NCBI GenBank assembly: GCA_038501625.1
Contig: JAZAYU010000037.1
Span: 3,348,001 to 3,412,000, forward strand
Source of the DNA: Corbicula japonica
Lineage: Eukaryota; Mollusca; Bivalvia; Venerida; Cyrenidae
Length of the DNA stretch: 64,000 bases
Reading direction: 5' to 3'
Shown: positions 25,021-38,335 of the stretch, in pieces
How positions within the stretch are numbered: the stretch's first letter is position 1
How the letters are laid out: every line of letters starts with the position of its first letter
Program-made: the position numbers and the translations under genes
The notes under the pieces: generated by a model
Seen by the model: only the letters and a program-made list of their open reading frames with translations
Told to the model about the DNA's origin: nothing
Database searches by the model: none

Positions 25021-28000
25021 GTTAAATGTCGTGTTTTGTACATTAATTTAAATTTGTATGATTTTGTTTGTGAACGGCCCAGGTTCAATTTACGGACTAA
25101 AAAGCCCTGTTTTGTAAATTTATTTTTTGAATATAATTAAGTCCGATATAGATGATAATATATATGATGATTTCACATTTTTTTAGTTAAATCAAGGTCT
25201 ACAGTGTTAAGAAATTTGTTTATTGTGAAGTTCCGTCTGGTAATATAATTTTGTCAGCGTGCCCTTCATATGTTGCATTATAATTTTAAAGTTATATTAT
25301 TTAATTCGGCTTTTCGTCTACATCCTCGTCATATGTCTGCGATGAGAAACTTCGAGAGATACTGTGGTATCATTATATTGCATGCGGATTTAATTTTCGC
25401 GTAATCCGCACTAGAAAACATGCGCGAAAGAAAGTCCAGTGAAATTTAACAATATGGATTATAAAATGATTTATGTCGGGGTTCAACTGTCTAACATTCT
25501 GCAACACTTAAATATTTCGTTTAGTACTTTTGTTCTTATTATATAAAAACTTCAGTTCATATGTCGGCCAATCAAAACAGACTAAACATTGTAACTAATC
25601 GTATTAACCCCAGGCCATCTTTGCTTTGTTGCTCAAACAATGAAGACGGAACACAAAACCTTCATTTGCTTGGCCGAAATATCATCTTCACTCAGTTTAT
25701 ATGTATGTAACATTATTTATGTTACAGTTTTGATAATGTTCTCTTTGCTTTTCATAAGGGTGTGTTTTTTTTCTCAGCCCAGATAAGTTAAAATAATCAA
25801 AATGTTTATTTATTTACAAGTTTATGGTATTTTTATAAATGCCCATTAATTTTATCAATCACACTAGCCTTTGGTTATTTTCATTTATAAGTGCCACCAG
25901 CCTTTCGGTCTCTATAGAACTCACGACATACATGTAAACATATTAGGATTCTAAAATAAATATAACTGCGCAAATGGCACCGCAATGGCTTATGTGCGAA
26001 AACCGGTCCCGGCGAAATATAATAATACTACTGTAATAGTAATAAAATTGTCTTTGTAGATGTTTCATTTGGCACGATTTTGCGACTGGCTCCATCGTTA
26101 TGCAAATTGTTTTGCCGCATATCAAAGTTTATTGACACATTGCATTTTCGAAGTAGATGAAAAAATACTGGCGCTTGAACAGCCCCCCACTTGCCAACCC
26201 TTATTTATACGCCCTTGTTTTTTGTAAAATTGGTGTCAAGTCAATAATATTATTCCATTCTATCAAAATATTCGAAAATACACCGTCAAAATCGTAGTTT
26301 AAAAAAGGTATATTCTATGTATATAATTGAATAATGGTCAGGAACGGCTCCAGACTCTTCCCCCGTTCGAGAGGCTGTTTTTCCTACAATACGGAGGGTT
26401 CCAACCTGACAGCTGTTTGGTTCAACGCAACTGGGTCTTATCTTACATTAAAAGTCAAAAGGTCTATCCAAAAGCTCGAATATCGCGTAATATTTAACAG
26501 AAAACGGCCTCCGACCAGTCAGAACGCTCCGAACAAAATCTTCGGGGATTTCCGGATGTGGCACTCAGAAGAAATATCTATAAAATAACCTGCATTTTGT
26601 TGTTTGCTTTATGCGAGAAAAGGCGTGTATAGATAGGAAAGGGTTAAAAAAATCGGATTCTTTCTAAATCAATTTTACAGCAATGTTCTTTGTCTAATGC
26701 TGCTTCGTTTCGTGGTACCTTTCTATGCAGATTGTCGTGACAGTGAAAATCGCATACTGCGCATAACCGCAGACACGACATACAGGCGTGGAATCGCCGT
26801 TCTTATACATTTTTAGCAATCTATGGCAGGCAAGAAACAGACACGTACAGGAACCACAGTTTGCGTGGTCAGTGTGCGTGTCGTAGCCGTTATCGCGAAA
26901 GTACATTAAAACAAGAAAACGGAGGGCGTATTCCATACCTCAGTGCAGAGGCCTTAACATTGGTTTTGTCGTTTCTCACGGTGTCCGATTCCCATCGTCA
27001 CCGGCAAGCAACAAACCACTAACAACTTGAAGATCTCTTCTTTGCTATACTTTTTTAGACGCTTTTATGAGAAAAAAATTGAACACTTCGATCAGTCATT
27101 CACGAATTTAAAATTTGCACAATAAGAAGTGCAATGTATGTGGATAAATGGAATAGCTCTCGGTACATACGTACCCCATAGAGCACCCCATTTTGGAACA
27201 ATAAAACAACATACTGACGCTGTAAGTAAACGCTGAAATTGTAATCAATCAAGACAATGTCAACCATTCGTAATCGCAGCTTACAACCCCCCCCCCCCCC
27301 ACCCCCCCCAAAAAAAAGGTATATATTTGCAGAAAATAATGGGGGAAATCAAACATACGAACAGCTTATTTTATGTCATCCCTTAAACTTTTTTACAAGA
27401 CAAACTAAGGCACGTAGAATTGATAGATATTTTTATAGATCTGCTTGGACTACGAAAAAATTATCTTTACAAAATTATTTTACACGTCACCGCAAACAAA
27501 TTTAGGCGCTACATTATTTCTATTAGATGCATAGACTAAAGATTTGACTATTTTTATTCAAATGTCTATAACTTCCAAAAAAAACCAGCAAATTTTATAA
27601 AATTATAAGTACAAAGAAATGACGATAGTAACATACGCTTTTTGGAATGTTTGTTTTTAGCATTTTTTACGATATTTTTGACGAAATTAAAAACAAAGAG
27701 CAATCGATTCGATGTCATTTTTATATGATCAATCAATTCAACATCCTCTGTGGTGTCTTTTGACGGAGTTTATAATATGGGTACTTTAAATGGTAATAGC
27801 ACAATAACAAAGTCGATAACCCCCAAATTTTATTCTCTTATTCGATTGGCATTGCTTTTTAAAACTTTTAAAGTAAAATAATCAAAAATTAATTCGGGAA
27901 ATTTTCACAATTTTGAAAAGTTGACAGAAAAAAAGGCAAAATTCTGCGTTATGTTTAACGCGAAAACGGTGTTAAGCGGTCCACAACGTTGTCAATATGT

Positions 28001-29251
28001 TAAATCTTACATCACTGGAAAGGTATTTTCAGCGGCAATTTATATGTGAAAGAACTAATGAATCGCATCCCAGTCCTTAACTGAGACCACAATTTTTTAC
28101 ATTGAATATCTGAAGTGGGGATAAAACCATCATCCCCTGTCAACTAACCCGTTTATATTCAAAAAATAAATTTACAAAAGTGAGTTTATGGGTCCGTAAA
28201 TTCAACAAATGCAATTGAAAACCCCACTTTTCTGCAAGCCTCGAAAAAGTGTTCGGCGAGCGTCATTGACGTCACTACAGAAAACTGGCATTGATAGCTA
28301 ACTTTGAAGGTAAATATCAAAACAAACTACTATTAGAAAAACTGTTTGCGGATTCATGCTGGAGTCATCGTCAGTAAAAAAAAAACAAGCCAAATTTGAT
28401 GAATAAATTCGAAAATTCGCGTTCCACCTTAAGCCTATGCGCTTAACACTATAAGATAACAAGATGCAAATAAATTCCTATAATTCTTCAAACAGAGTTA
28501 TGATGAGCGGATCTGTCATTCTACTATAATCGTCAAAAGATTTTGTGCACTGCAGATGTGTACATTATTTGTTTGGAAGAGGTAGAAGAGAGTTACGAAT
28601 TATCACATACAAAACGACTTCTGTATGCATTGTATATGATAAGCTCTAGCCTCGGCGCGCATGCTGGTGTTGATAATTTTTTAATTTGTCTTTAAAGCCC
28701 TAATAAACCTAATAAATATAGGGTCTATATAGACACAAAATGTGCCATATTCCTGTGCTGACATCAAAACCAGGATATGACATGAAAATACAAATGTAGT
28801 CTCATACTTTTTTATTTAAAAGCATAAGATGCATGTATATTAACACTTGATCTCAAAACAATAAACGTAGAATCTTTTATTTTTATGCAGCATTTCAAGG
28901 TAAAAAATAGACTAATTTTCAGATTTATCCACCACTGACGGCACTGGTGCATTTTCCTTCTTTAAATCGTTACTAAAGAGATATCATTTTTTAAACGAAA
29001 TGACGTTCGCACAAGTCACACCATACCACGGTATAAGTATTTCTTAACCAGATCCCCCACCAACCCTCACAACCATCACCAGATTGAAGTGAAAGCAAGA
29101 ATGCAACAAACTTGAAAGTCTGCGTACACAATGCGTTATCTGTAAATATGAATGTTGATTGAAATTATATGCTTCGTTCTGACAATACTATAACAGAAAA
29201 TTGAATTTATCGATTATTCGTACTTGTACAATTCCCAGGGAGTATATGCTT
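25021..29251. other. Spacer between the two inverted satellite arrays; no recognisable gene
   Basis: I find no domain-bearing frame. The Cys-containing frame at 26694-26936 (minus) and the frame at 26334-26588 (plus) are unrecognised. A GTGGTATCATTATATTGCATGCGG segment near 25365 resembles the end of the MITE at 40810-41000. A poly-C tract lies at about 27287-27309, followed by poly-A. No further copies of the satellite are seen in this spacer. Confidence 0.55.
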
Positions 29252-29273
29252 GCACACATATCAGTTACTCAAA
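29252..29273 (-). other. Shared array trailer, copy 2 (inverted)
   Basis: Read on the minus strand, TTTGAGTAACTGATATGTGT follows the array, matching the trailer of array A except for one or two bases. Beyond it there is no match to the ~290-bp repeat, so the shared part is only about 20 bp. Confidence 0.75.
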
Positions 29274-29280
29274 TAAAAAA

Positions 29281-31290
29281 TGTTGAATGTCGAACTTCGA
29301 ACTGGTTTTGAATGTCGGACGTCGAACTGCATTTGAATGTCGAACGTCGAATCGGTTTTGAATGTCGAACGTCGAACTGCATTTTGAATGTCGAACGTCG
29401 AACTGGTTTTGAATGTTGAACGTCGAACTGCATTTTGAATGTCGAGCGTCGAACAGGTTTTGAATGTCGAACGTCGAACTGCATTTTGAATGTCGAATGT
29501 CGAACTGATTTTTATTGTCGAACGTCGTACTGCATTTTGAATGTCGAATGTCGAATGTTTTTTAATGTCGAACGTCGAACTGGTTTCGAATGTCGAAAGT
29601 CGAACTGCATTTTGAATGTAGATCGTCGAAATGGTTTTGAATGTCGAACGTCGAACTGCATATTGAATGTCGAACGTCGAACTGGTTTTGAATGTCGAAC
29701 GTCGAACTGCATTTTGAATGTTGAACATCGAACTGGTTTTGAATGTCAAACGTCGAACTGCATTTTGAATGTCGAACGTCGAACTGCAGTTTGAATGTCG
29801 AACGTCGAGCTGGTTTTCAATGTCGAACGTCGAACTGCATTTTGAATGTCGAACGTCGAACTGGTTTTAAATGTCGAACTTCGAACTGCATTTTGAATGT
29901 CGAACGTCGAACTGGTTTTGAATGTCGAACGTCGAACTGCATTTTGAATGTCGAACGTCGAACTGGTTTTGAATGTCGAACGTCGAACTGCATTTTGAAT
30001 GTCGAACGTCGAACTGGTTTTGAATGTCGAACGTCGAACTGGTTTTGAATGTCGAACGTCGAACTGCATTTGGAATGTCGAACGTCGAACTGGTTTTAAA
30101 TGTCGAACGTCGAACTGCATATTGAATGTTGAACGTCGAACTGGTTTTGAATGTCGAACGTCGAACTGCATTTTGAATGTCGAACGTCGAACTGGTTTTG
30201 AATGTCGAACGTCGAACTGCATTTTGAATGTCGAACGTCGAACTGGTTTTGAATGTCGAACGTCGAACTGCATTTTGAATGTCGAACGTCGAACTGGTTT
30301 TGAATGTCGAACGTCGAACTGGTTTTGAATGTCGAACGTCGAACTGCATTTTAAATGTCGGACGTCGAACTGGTTTTGAATGTCGAATGTCGGACTGCAT
30401 TTTGAATGTCGAACGTCGAACTGGTTTTGAATGTCGAACGTCGAACTGCATTTTGAATGACGAACGTAGAACTGGTTTTGAATGTCGAACGTCGGACTGC
30501 ATTTTTAATGTCGAACGTCGAACTGGTTTTGAATGTCGAACGTCGAACTGCATTTTGAATGTCGAACGTCGAACTGGTTTTGAATGTCGAACGTCGAACT
30601 GGTTTTGAATGTCGAACGTCGAACTGCATTTTAAATGTCGGACGTCGAACTGGTTTTGAATGTCGAATGTCGAACTGCATTTTGAATGTCGAATGTCGAA
30701 CAGGTTTTGAATGTCGAACGTCGAACAGCATTTCGAATGTCGAACATCGAACTGGTTTTGAATGTCGAACGTCGAACTGCATTTTGAATGTCGAACGTCG
30801 AACTGCATTTTGAATGTCGAACGTCGAACTGGTTTTGAATGTCGAACGTCGAACTGCATTTTGAATGTCGAACGTCGAACTTGTTTTGAATGTCGAACGT
30901 CGGACTGCATTTTGAATGTAGAACGTCGAATTGGTTGTGAATGTCAAATGTCGAACTGCATTTTGAATGTCGAACGTCGAACAGGTTTTGAATGTCGAAC
31001 GTCGAACTGCATTTTGAATGTCGAACGTCGAACTGGTTTTGAATGTCGAACGTCGAACTGCATTTTGAATGTCGAACGTCGAACTGGTTTTGAATGTCGA
31101 AGGTCGAACTGCATTTGGATGTCGAACGTCGAACTGCATTTTGAATGTCGAACGTCGAACTGGTTTTGAATGTCGAACGTCGAACTGCATTTTGAATGTC
31201 GAACGTCGAACTGGTTTTTAATGTCGAATGTCGAACTGGTTTTGAATGTCGAACGTCGAACTGCATTTTGAATGTCGAACGTCGAACGTA
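29281..31290 (-). repeat. Satellite array B: same 25/26-bp monomers, opposite orientation
   Basis: On the plus strand the repeat reads TTTGAATGTCGAACGTCGAA with CTGCAT and CTGG joints, the exact reverse complement of array A monomers. There are about 79 monomers with the same alternating 26/25-bp dimer. Monomers near both ends are more diverged than those in the middle (around 29900-30600), the usual pattern for arrays homogenised internally. A block around 30300-30360 is repeated almost exactly about 300 bp later (30600-30660). Confidence 0.97.
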
Positions 31291-31291
31291 G

Positions 31292-31307
31292 AGCCAACTT
31301 CACACAC
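31292..31307 (-). other. Shared array leader, copy 2 (inverted)
   Basis: The plus strand reads AGCCAACTTCACACAC, the reverse complement of GTGTGTGAAGTTGGCT. It sits at the outer edge of array B, so arrays A and B point toward each other. Confidence 0.85.
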
Positions 31308-31599
31308 ATCATTATTTCGATACGTGCTGAATAAAAGTATAAATTAAGTATACAAGAAACATGATTATCTACATTAATGTCTTTTCCGGAAAAGGGCTTC
31401 TCTATATATGAGGCAATAAAACATCAGCCTCTACACTATCCTTTTGCATTCGTCTAAGGAACAGGTGGCATAGTCTAAATTATCCGTTATGGACCGTGAG
31501 TCACTGTTAACCGGTGTTCTGGCTAAAGATCTCAAGTTTGGTCGATTATAATATGTCGGTCATCAGGATGACCGACAATAAGGCGGTTATAACACATTT

Positions 31600-31980
31600 G
31601 AACTTTGACCTTTAATCATGAAGGTCAATGGCAAGCCCAAATGCTGGAATTTCAATTGAAAGCTTATGTCCATATATTCATTGCTTTAAATTATAACAGC
31701 TGCAGCATAAATAATAAGGAATTGATAAGATTTTTAAAATCTGACCTTGAATCACAAAATTCAAGGTCGAAACAAAATAATATTATTCACATTCAAAATG
31801 AAACTGTATGTCCATATCTGCATTGTTTTAAAACATAAAGCCTGATACTTAAATAATAATGGATTTATGACAGATTTAAAATTTTACATTGAATCATAAA
31901 GGTCAATGCCAAATGTTGGCATTTCAAAGAAGACGATCACAAAAGCTCACCTTCTCACTGTGTAACAGGTGAGCTAAAAA
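31600..31980. repeat. ~140-bp tandem repeat, three copies, ending in a perfect hairpin
   Basis: The landmark GACCTT(T/G)AATCA..AAGGTCAATG recurs near 31608, 31743 and 31887. The segment ends with AGCTCACCT (31944-31952) and AGGTGAGCT (31967-31975), perfect nine-base arms. A terminal hairpin after an internal tandem repeat is compatible with a non-autonomous mobile element; the class is not assigned. Confidence 0.6.
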
Positions 31981-32209
31981 CGTTTCAGCACATGTCACTG
32001 TGGCCTTAACCTTTCACCAAATAAAAGTTAAACTAGAAGGGTTTTTGTCACAAAAACGTATGTCTCCCCAACTACCACAACCCGTTAGTGCAATAATGTA
32101 GAAAGAAAGAGTCTCTTGATCCTGAATCTTGATCCTGTAGTTTAATTTTTATTCAGACACCAATCATAAAATCTTGACCTCAGGTCGATTGAACCCGTTC
32201 TTCACATTG

Positions 32210-33062
32210 TCTTTATACAATGAAATGACCTTGAGTGAACCCCTGTGACCATGATCATGAAGGTAGCTGGAACCTAAGTTCTGCATATCATCTTGACACA
32301 TTGAACAGTTGTGCAAAAGTAATTTGAAAATCGTTAAAGTTGTTCAAGAGATATGGAGCGGACACGCAATACCGGTAATGATTAATGACTATTGGCAAGC
32401 CCCTGTGACCTTGACCTTGAACTTAGGTAGCTGAAACCTGGATTCTGCACATCGTCTTGATACAGTGAACATGAGTCCAATATTATTTGAAAATCTTGCA
32501 AGAGGTTCAAGAGATACAAAGCGGACACACAATAATGCCTAATGACCTTTGGACAGCCCCTGTGACCTTGACCTTAAATTTACGTAGCTTGAACCTTGGT
32601 TCTGCATATCGTCTTGATACAGTGGTGAACCTTTGTGCAAAGTTATTTGAAAATCCTTCGAGGGGTTCAATAGATACAAAGCGGACACGAAACAATGCCT
32701 AGTGACCATTGGAGGGCCCCTGACCTTGACCTTAGGTAGCTAGAACCTTGATTCTGCACATCGTCATTGGTCATCGTCAACAACATTTGTCCAAAGTTAT
32801 TTGATAATCCTTCAAAGGGTTCAAGAGATACAGAGCGGACATACAAAAATGCCTAATGACCTTTGAAGGGCCCATGTGATCTTGACCTTGAACTTAGGAA
32901 GCTGTAACCTAGGTTCTGCGCATCGTCTTGGTACAACGAACATTAATTTTTGTGCAAAGTTATTTTAAAATCCTTCATGGGGTTCAAGACATACAGAGCG
33001 GACACGATCCGTGTCAGACAGATGGGTGGGTGGATGTATGTATGGATGGATGGATCTGTGAA
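32210..33062. repeat. ~157-bp tandem repeat, five copies, ending in GGAT-type microsatellite
   Basis: The landmark TAG(G/C)TAGCTGAAACCTGGATTCTGCACATCG and variants recur near 32268, 32422, 32581, 32734 and 32893 (steps of 153-159 bp), each copy with CCCCTGTGACCTTGACCTTGA just before it. The array is followed by a GGAT/GGTG-rich microsatellite (about 33024-33060). The ~160-bp period resembles bivalve internal-repeat mobile elements known to me, but I cannot confirm homology. Confidence 0.7.
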
Positions 33063-33079
33063 TGGATGGTCTAACGGAC

Positions 33080-33990
33080 ATGAAGCTAGCTCATACGCTT
33101 TATGAGATTACGGACTAAATCACTGGCGGATGTACATATTTTTCGAAGTGTTCAGGTTATCTCAGAGCAGGTTATCTCAGAGCACGGCTCAAGTGTGTAA
33201 AAATCATAATGACTGGCCATCTTTGTATTGCCCTCTATCTACATATCAGGTTTATGAAGTTAGCTCATATGGTTTGTAAGATGAGTCCGAACATAAATCA
33301 CTAATTGATGTGCATTATTTTTCAAAGTTTTCTCGATTTCTCACAGCAAGGCTAAAATGAGGAAAGATCATAATGACGGGCATCATCCTTGTATAACATT
33401 CTATCCACATACCAGGTTTCATAAAGCTAGCTCATATAGAGTCTGAACATAAATCACTGATGGATGTGCATTTTTTTTTCAAAGTTTTCTAGTTTTCTCG
33501 CAGTAACGCTCAAATCCGGAAAAATCAAAATGACGGGTATCATCATTGTATTGCCCTCTATCTACAAACCAGGTTTCACGATGCTAGCTCATATATTTTC
33601 TGAGATATGAGCCTGGACATAAATCACTGATGAATGTTCATTATTTTACAAAGTTTTCTAGTTTTCGCACAGCAAGGCTCAAATCCGTAAAAGTCAAAAT
33701 TGCTGAAAATCCTTGTATTACCCTCTATCTATCTAGCAGACTTCATGTAGCCAGCTACTATGGTTTCTGAGATGAGTCCGGACATGATGTGCATTATTTT
33801 TCAAAGTTTTCTGGTTTCTCATAGCAAGCCTCAAACTTAGAAAAATAAAAATGACGAACATTATCCTTACATTGCCTTGTATCTACATACCAAGTTTCAT
33901 GAAGCTAGCTCAAATGGTTTCTCAGAAATAAGTCCGGACATAAAACGGACGGATGGACGAACGGACGGACGGGCGACCAGCGCCATAACA
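33080..33990. repeat. ~165-bp tandem repeat, six copies, ending in ACGG-type microsatellite
   Basis: GCTAGCTCATA and variants recur near 33084, 33259, 33425, 33581, 33750 and 33903, with AAATCACTGATGGATGTGCATT and CAAAGTTTTCTAGTTTCTC blocks between. It ends in a (GGAC/GGAT)-type microsatellite near 33950-33980 (ACGGACGGATGGACGAACGG), parallel to the preceding array. Confidence 0.7.
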
Positions 33991-34253
33991 TAAATCGTGC
34001 CTTCGAGCGAATTAAAAGACAAAATCTATCATTTCACAAAAATAGCTACAAATATAAAGATACAAAGCGAGGTACTGATCAGGAAAACACTTATGTATTA
34101 GGACACATTCAATAAACTAGTACTTTATATAGTACATGTATATTTTCGGGTGCAATTAATTAATTAATTAAAAATCTACATAACACTTACGTTATAACCA
34201 TGAATATTCTCTCCTCGGAGTGACTATCTGAACTGATGACGTTTGGTCATGAG

Positions 34254-34269
34254 GTGTGTGAAGTTGGCT
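34254..34269 (+). other. Shared array leader, copy 3
   Basis: GTGTGTGAAGTTGGCT, identical to copies 1 and 2, sits immediately before a satellite with a different monomer. The next bases (ATGACATCGAAGATCGAAGA) parallel the start of array A (CTAAGTTCGACGTTCGACGT), with a 7-bp motif repeated three times in each case. Confidence 0.85.
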
Positions 34270-37200
34270 ATGACATCGAAGATCGAAGATCGAAATTCAA
34301 TATCGAGCTGAATATCGAGCCAGCTCTGAGATCGAAATTCAGATAAAAGTGAATTTCGAGCTGGGATGAATATCGAGCCAGCTCTGAGATCGAAATTCAA
34401 ATAAAACCCTGCGAATATCGAGCTGGGATGAATATCGAGCCAGCTCTGCGATCGAAATTCAGGTAAAAGTGAATTTCGAGCTGGGATGAATATCGAGCCA
34501 GCTCTGGGATAGAAATTCAAACAAAACCCGGCGAATATCGAGCTGGGGTGAATATCGAGCCAGCTCTGAGATCAAAATTCAAATAAAAGTGAATTACGAG
34601 CTGGGATGAATATCCAGAAAGCTCTGAGATCGAAATTCAAACAAAACCCTGCGAATATTGAGCTGGGGTGAATATCGAGCCAGCTCTGAGATCGAAATTC
34701 AGGTAAAAGTGAATTTCGAGCTGGGATGAATATCGAGCAAGCTCTGAGATCGATATTCAAACAAAACCCTGCAAATATCGAGCTGGGGTGAATATCGAGC
34801 CAGCTCTGAGATCGAAATTCCGATAAAAGTGAATTTCGAGCTGGGATGAATATCGAGCCAGCTTGAGATCGAAATTCAAACAAAACCCTGCGAATATCGA
34901 GCTGGGGTGAATATCGAGCCAGCTCTGAGATCAAAATTCAGGTAAAAGTGAATTTCGAGCTGGGATCAATATCGAACCAGCTCTGAGATCGATATTCAAA
35001 CAAAACCCTGCGAATATCGAGCTGGGGTGAATATCGAGCCAGCTCTGAGATCGAAATTCAGGTAAAAGTGAAAATCGAGCTGGGATGAATATCGAGCCAG
35101 CTCTGAGATCAATATTTAAACAAAACCCTGCGATTATCTAGCTGGGGTGAATATCGAGCCAGCTCTGAGATCGAAATTCAGATAAAAGTGAATTTCGACT
35201 TGGGACGAATATCGAGCCAGCTCTGAGATCGATATTCAAACAAAACCCTGCGAATATCTAGCTGGGGTGAATATCGAGCCAGCTCTGAGGTCGAAATTCA
35301 GGTAAAAGTGAATTTCGTGCTGGGATGAATATCGAGCCAGCTCTGAGATCAATATTAAAACAAAACCCGGCGAATATCTAGCTGGGTTGAATATCGAGCC
35401 AGCTCTGAGATCGAAATTCAGGTAAAAGTGAATTTCGAGCTGGGATGAATATCGAGCCAGCTCTGAGATCGATATTCAAACAAAACCCTGCGAATATCGA
35501 GCTGGCGTGAATATCGAGCCAGCTCTGAGATCGAAATTCAGATAAAAGTGAATTTCGACTTCGGATGAATATCGAGCCAGCTCTGAGATCGATATTCAAA
35601 CAAAACCTGGCGAATATCTAGCTGGGGTGAATATCGAGCCAGCTCTGAGATCGAAATTCAGGTAAAAATGAATTTCGAGCTGGGATGAATATCGAGCCAG
35701 CTCTGAGATCGATATTCAAACAAAACCCGGCGAATATCGAGCTGGGGTGAATATCGAGCCAGCTCTGAGATCGAAATTCAGGTAAAAGTGAATTTCGAGC
35801 TGGGATGAATATCAAGCCAGCTCTCAGATCGAAATTCAAACAAAATCCTGCGAATATCGAGCTTGGGTGAATATCGAGCCAGCTCTGAGATCGAAATTCC
35901 GATAAAAGTGAATTTCGAGCTAGGATGAATATCGAGCCAGCTCTGAGATCGATATTCAAACAAAACCCGGCGAATATCGAGCTGGGATGAATATCGAGCC
36001 AGCTCTGAGATCGAAATTCAGGTAAAAGTGAATTTCGAGCTATGATGAATATCGAGCCAGCTCTGAGATCGATATTCAAACAAAACCCTGCGAATATCGA
36101 GCTGGGGTGAATATCGAGCCAGCTCTGAGATCGAAATTCAGATAAAAGTGAATTTCGAGCTGGGATGAATATCGAGCCAGCTCTGAGATCGAAATTCAAA
36201 CAAAACCAGGCGAATATCTAGCTGGGGTGAATATCGAGCCAGCTCTGAGATCGAAATTCAGGTAAAAGTGAATTTCGAGCTGGGATGAATATCGAGCCAG
36301 CTCTGAGATCGATATTCAAACAAAACCCGGCGAATATCGAGCTGGGATGAATATCGAGCCAGCTCTGAGATCGAAATTCAGGTAAAAGTGAATTTCGAGC
36401 TATGATGAATATCGAGCCAGCTCTGAGATCGATATTCAAACAAAACCCTGCGAATATCGAGCTGGGGTGAATATCGAGCCAGCTCTGAGATCGAAATTCA
36501 GATAAAAGTGAATTTCGAGCTGGGATGAATATCGAGCCAGCTCTGAGATCGAAATTCAAACAAAACCAGGCGAATATCGAGCTGGGGTGAATATCGAGCA
36601 GATCTGAGATCGAAATTCAGATAAAAGTGAATTTCGAGCTGGGATGAATATCGAGCGAGCTCTGAGATCGATATTCAAACAAAACCCTGCGAATATCGAG
36701 CTGGGATGAATATCGAGCCAGCTCTGAGATCGATATTCAGGTAAAAGTGAATTTCGAGCTGGGATGAATATCGAGCCAGCTCTGAGATCGATATTCAAAC
36801 AAAACCCTGCGAATATCCAGCTTGGGTGAATATCGAGCCAGCTCTCAGATCGAAATTCAGATAAAAGTGACTTCCGAGCTGGGATGAATATCGAGCCAGC
36901 TCTGATATCGAAATTCAAACAAAACCCTGCGAACATCGAGCTGGGATGAATATCGAGCCAGCTCTGAGATCGAAATTTAGGAAAAAGTGAATTTCGAGCT
37001 GGGATGAATATCGAGCCAGCTCTGAGATCGAAATTCAAACAAAACCCTGCGAATATCGAGCTGGGGTGAATATCGAGCCAGCTCTTAGATCGAAATTCAG
37101 ATAAAAGTGAATTTCGAGCTGGGATGAATATCGAGCCAGCTCTTAGATCGAAATTCAAACAAAACCCTGCGAATTTCGAGCTGGGATGAATATCGAGCCA

Positions 37201-38335
37201 GCTCTAAGATCGATATTCAAACAAAACCCTGCGAATATCGAGCTGGGGTGAATATCGAGCCAGCTCTGAGATCGAAATTCCGATAAAAGTGAATTTCGAG
37301 CTGGGATGAATATCGAACCAGCTCTGAGATCGAAATTCAAACAAAACCCTGCGAATATCGAGCTGGGGTGAATATCGAGCCAGACTGAGATCGAAATTCA
37401 GATAAAAGTGAATTACGAGCTGGGATGAATATCGAGGCAGCTCTGAGATCGATATTCAAACAAAACCCTGCGAATATCGAGCTGGGGTGAATATCGAGCC
37501 AGCTCTGAGATCGAAATTCCAATAAAACCCTGCGAATATCTAGCTGGGGTGAATATCGAGCCAGCTCTGGGATCGAAATTCAGGTAAAAGTGAATTTCGA
37601 GCTCGGATGAATATCGAGCCAGCTCTGAGATCGATATTCAAACAAAACCTTGCGAGTATCGAGCTGGGGTGAATATCGAGCCAGCTCTGAGATCGAAATT
37701 CAGGTAAAAGTGAAGTTCGAGCTGGGATGAATATCGAGCCAGCTCTGAGATCGAAATTCAAACATAACCCGGCGAATATCGAGCTGGGTTGAATATCGAG
37801 CCAGCTCTGAGATCGAAATTCAGATAAAAGTGAATTTCGAGCTAGGATGAATATCGATTCAGCTCTGAGATCGATATTCAAACAAAACCCTGCGAATATC
37901 GAGCTGGGATGAATATCGAGCCAGCTCTGAGATCGAAATTCAGATAAAATTGAATTTCGACTTGGGATGAATATCGAGCCAGCTCTGAGATCGATATTAA
38001 GGTAAATTTGAATTTCGAGCTGGGATGAATATCGAGCCAGCTTTGAGATCGAAATTAAGGTAAATTTGAATTTCGAGCTGGGATGAATATCGAGCCAGCT
38101 CTGAGATCGAAATTCAGATAAAAGTGAATTTTGAGCTGAGTTGACTATCCAGCCAGGTCTGAGATCGATAATCAAACAAAACTCTGCGAATATTAAGCTT
38201 GGGTGATTCTCCAGTTTAGATGAATATCGGACCAGCTCTGAGATCAATATTCAAAGAGACCAAATGAATTTCGTGTTTGTCTGAATTTCGAGCTAGCTCT
38301 CTGAAGAAATCACGCCAATATCGAGCTGTAGTGAA
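34270..38335 (+). repeat. Satellite array C: 120-bp monomers
   Basis: Each 120-bp unit contains two related ~60-bp halves built on ATGAATATCGAGCCAGCTCT. One half is followed by GATCGATATTCAAACAAAA and the other by GATCGAAATTCAGATAAAAG. About 34 units are present, with very regular spacing from about 34980 to 36580. Blocks of three units are duplicated: the variants GAGCTATGATGAAT and AACCAGGCGAAT recur at a 360-bp step near 36039/36399 and 36206/36566. Because 120 is divisible by 3, the minus strand stays open for long stretches and encodes a 40-residue repeat; translation is not supported. The last ~300 bp are strongly diverged. Confidence 0.97.

Noticed and set aside
26694..26936. Cys-rich 80-aa minus-strand frame as a small secreted or zinc-binding protein
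   Set aside because: There is no signal-peptide-like start, the cysteine spacing fits no family I recognise, and there is no supporting splice context.
19388..31290. CRISPR array interpretation of the regular short repeats
   Set aside because: There are no unique spacers between the repeats, the monomers abut directly, and the context is eukaryotic.
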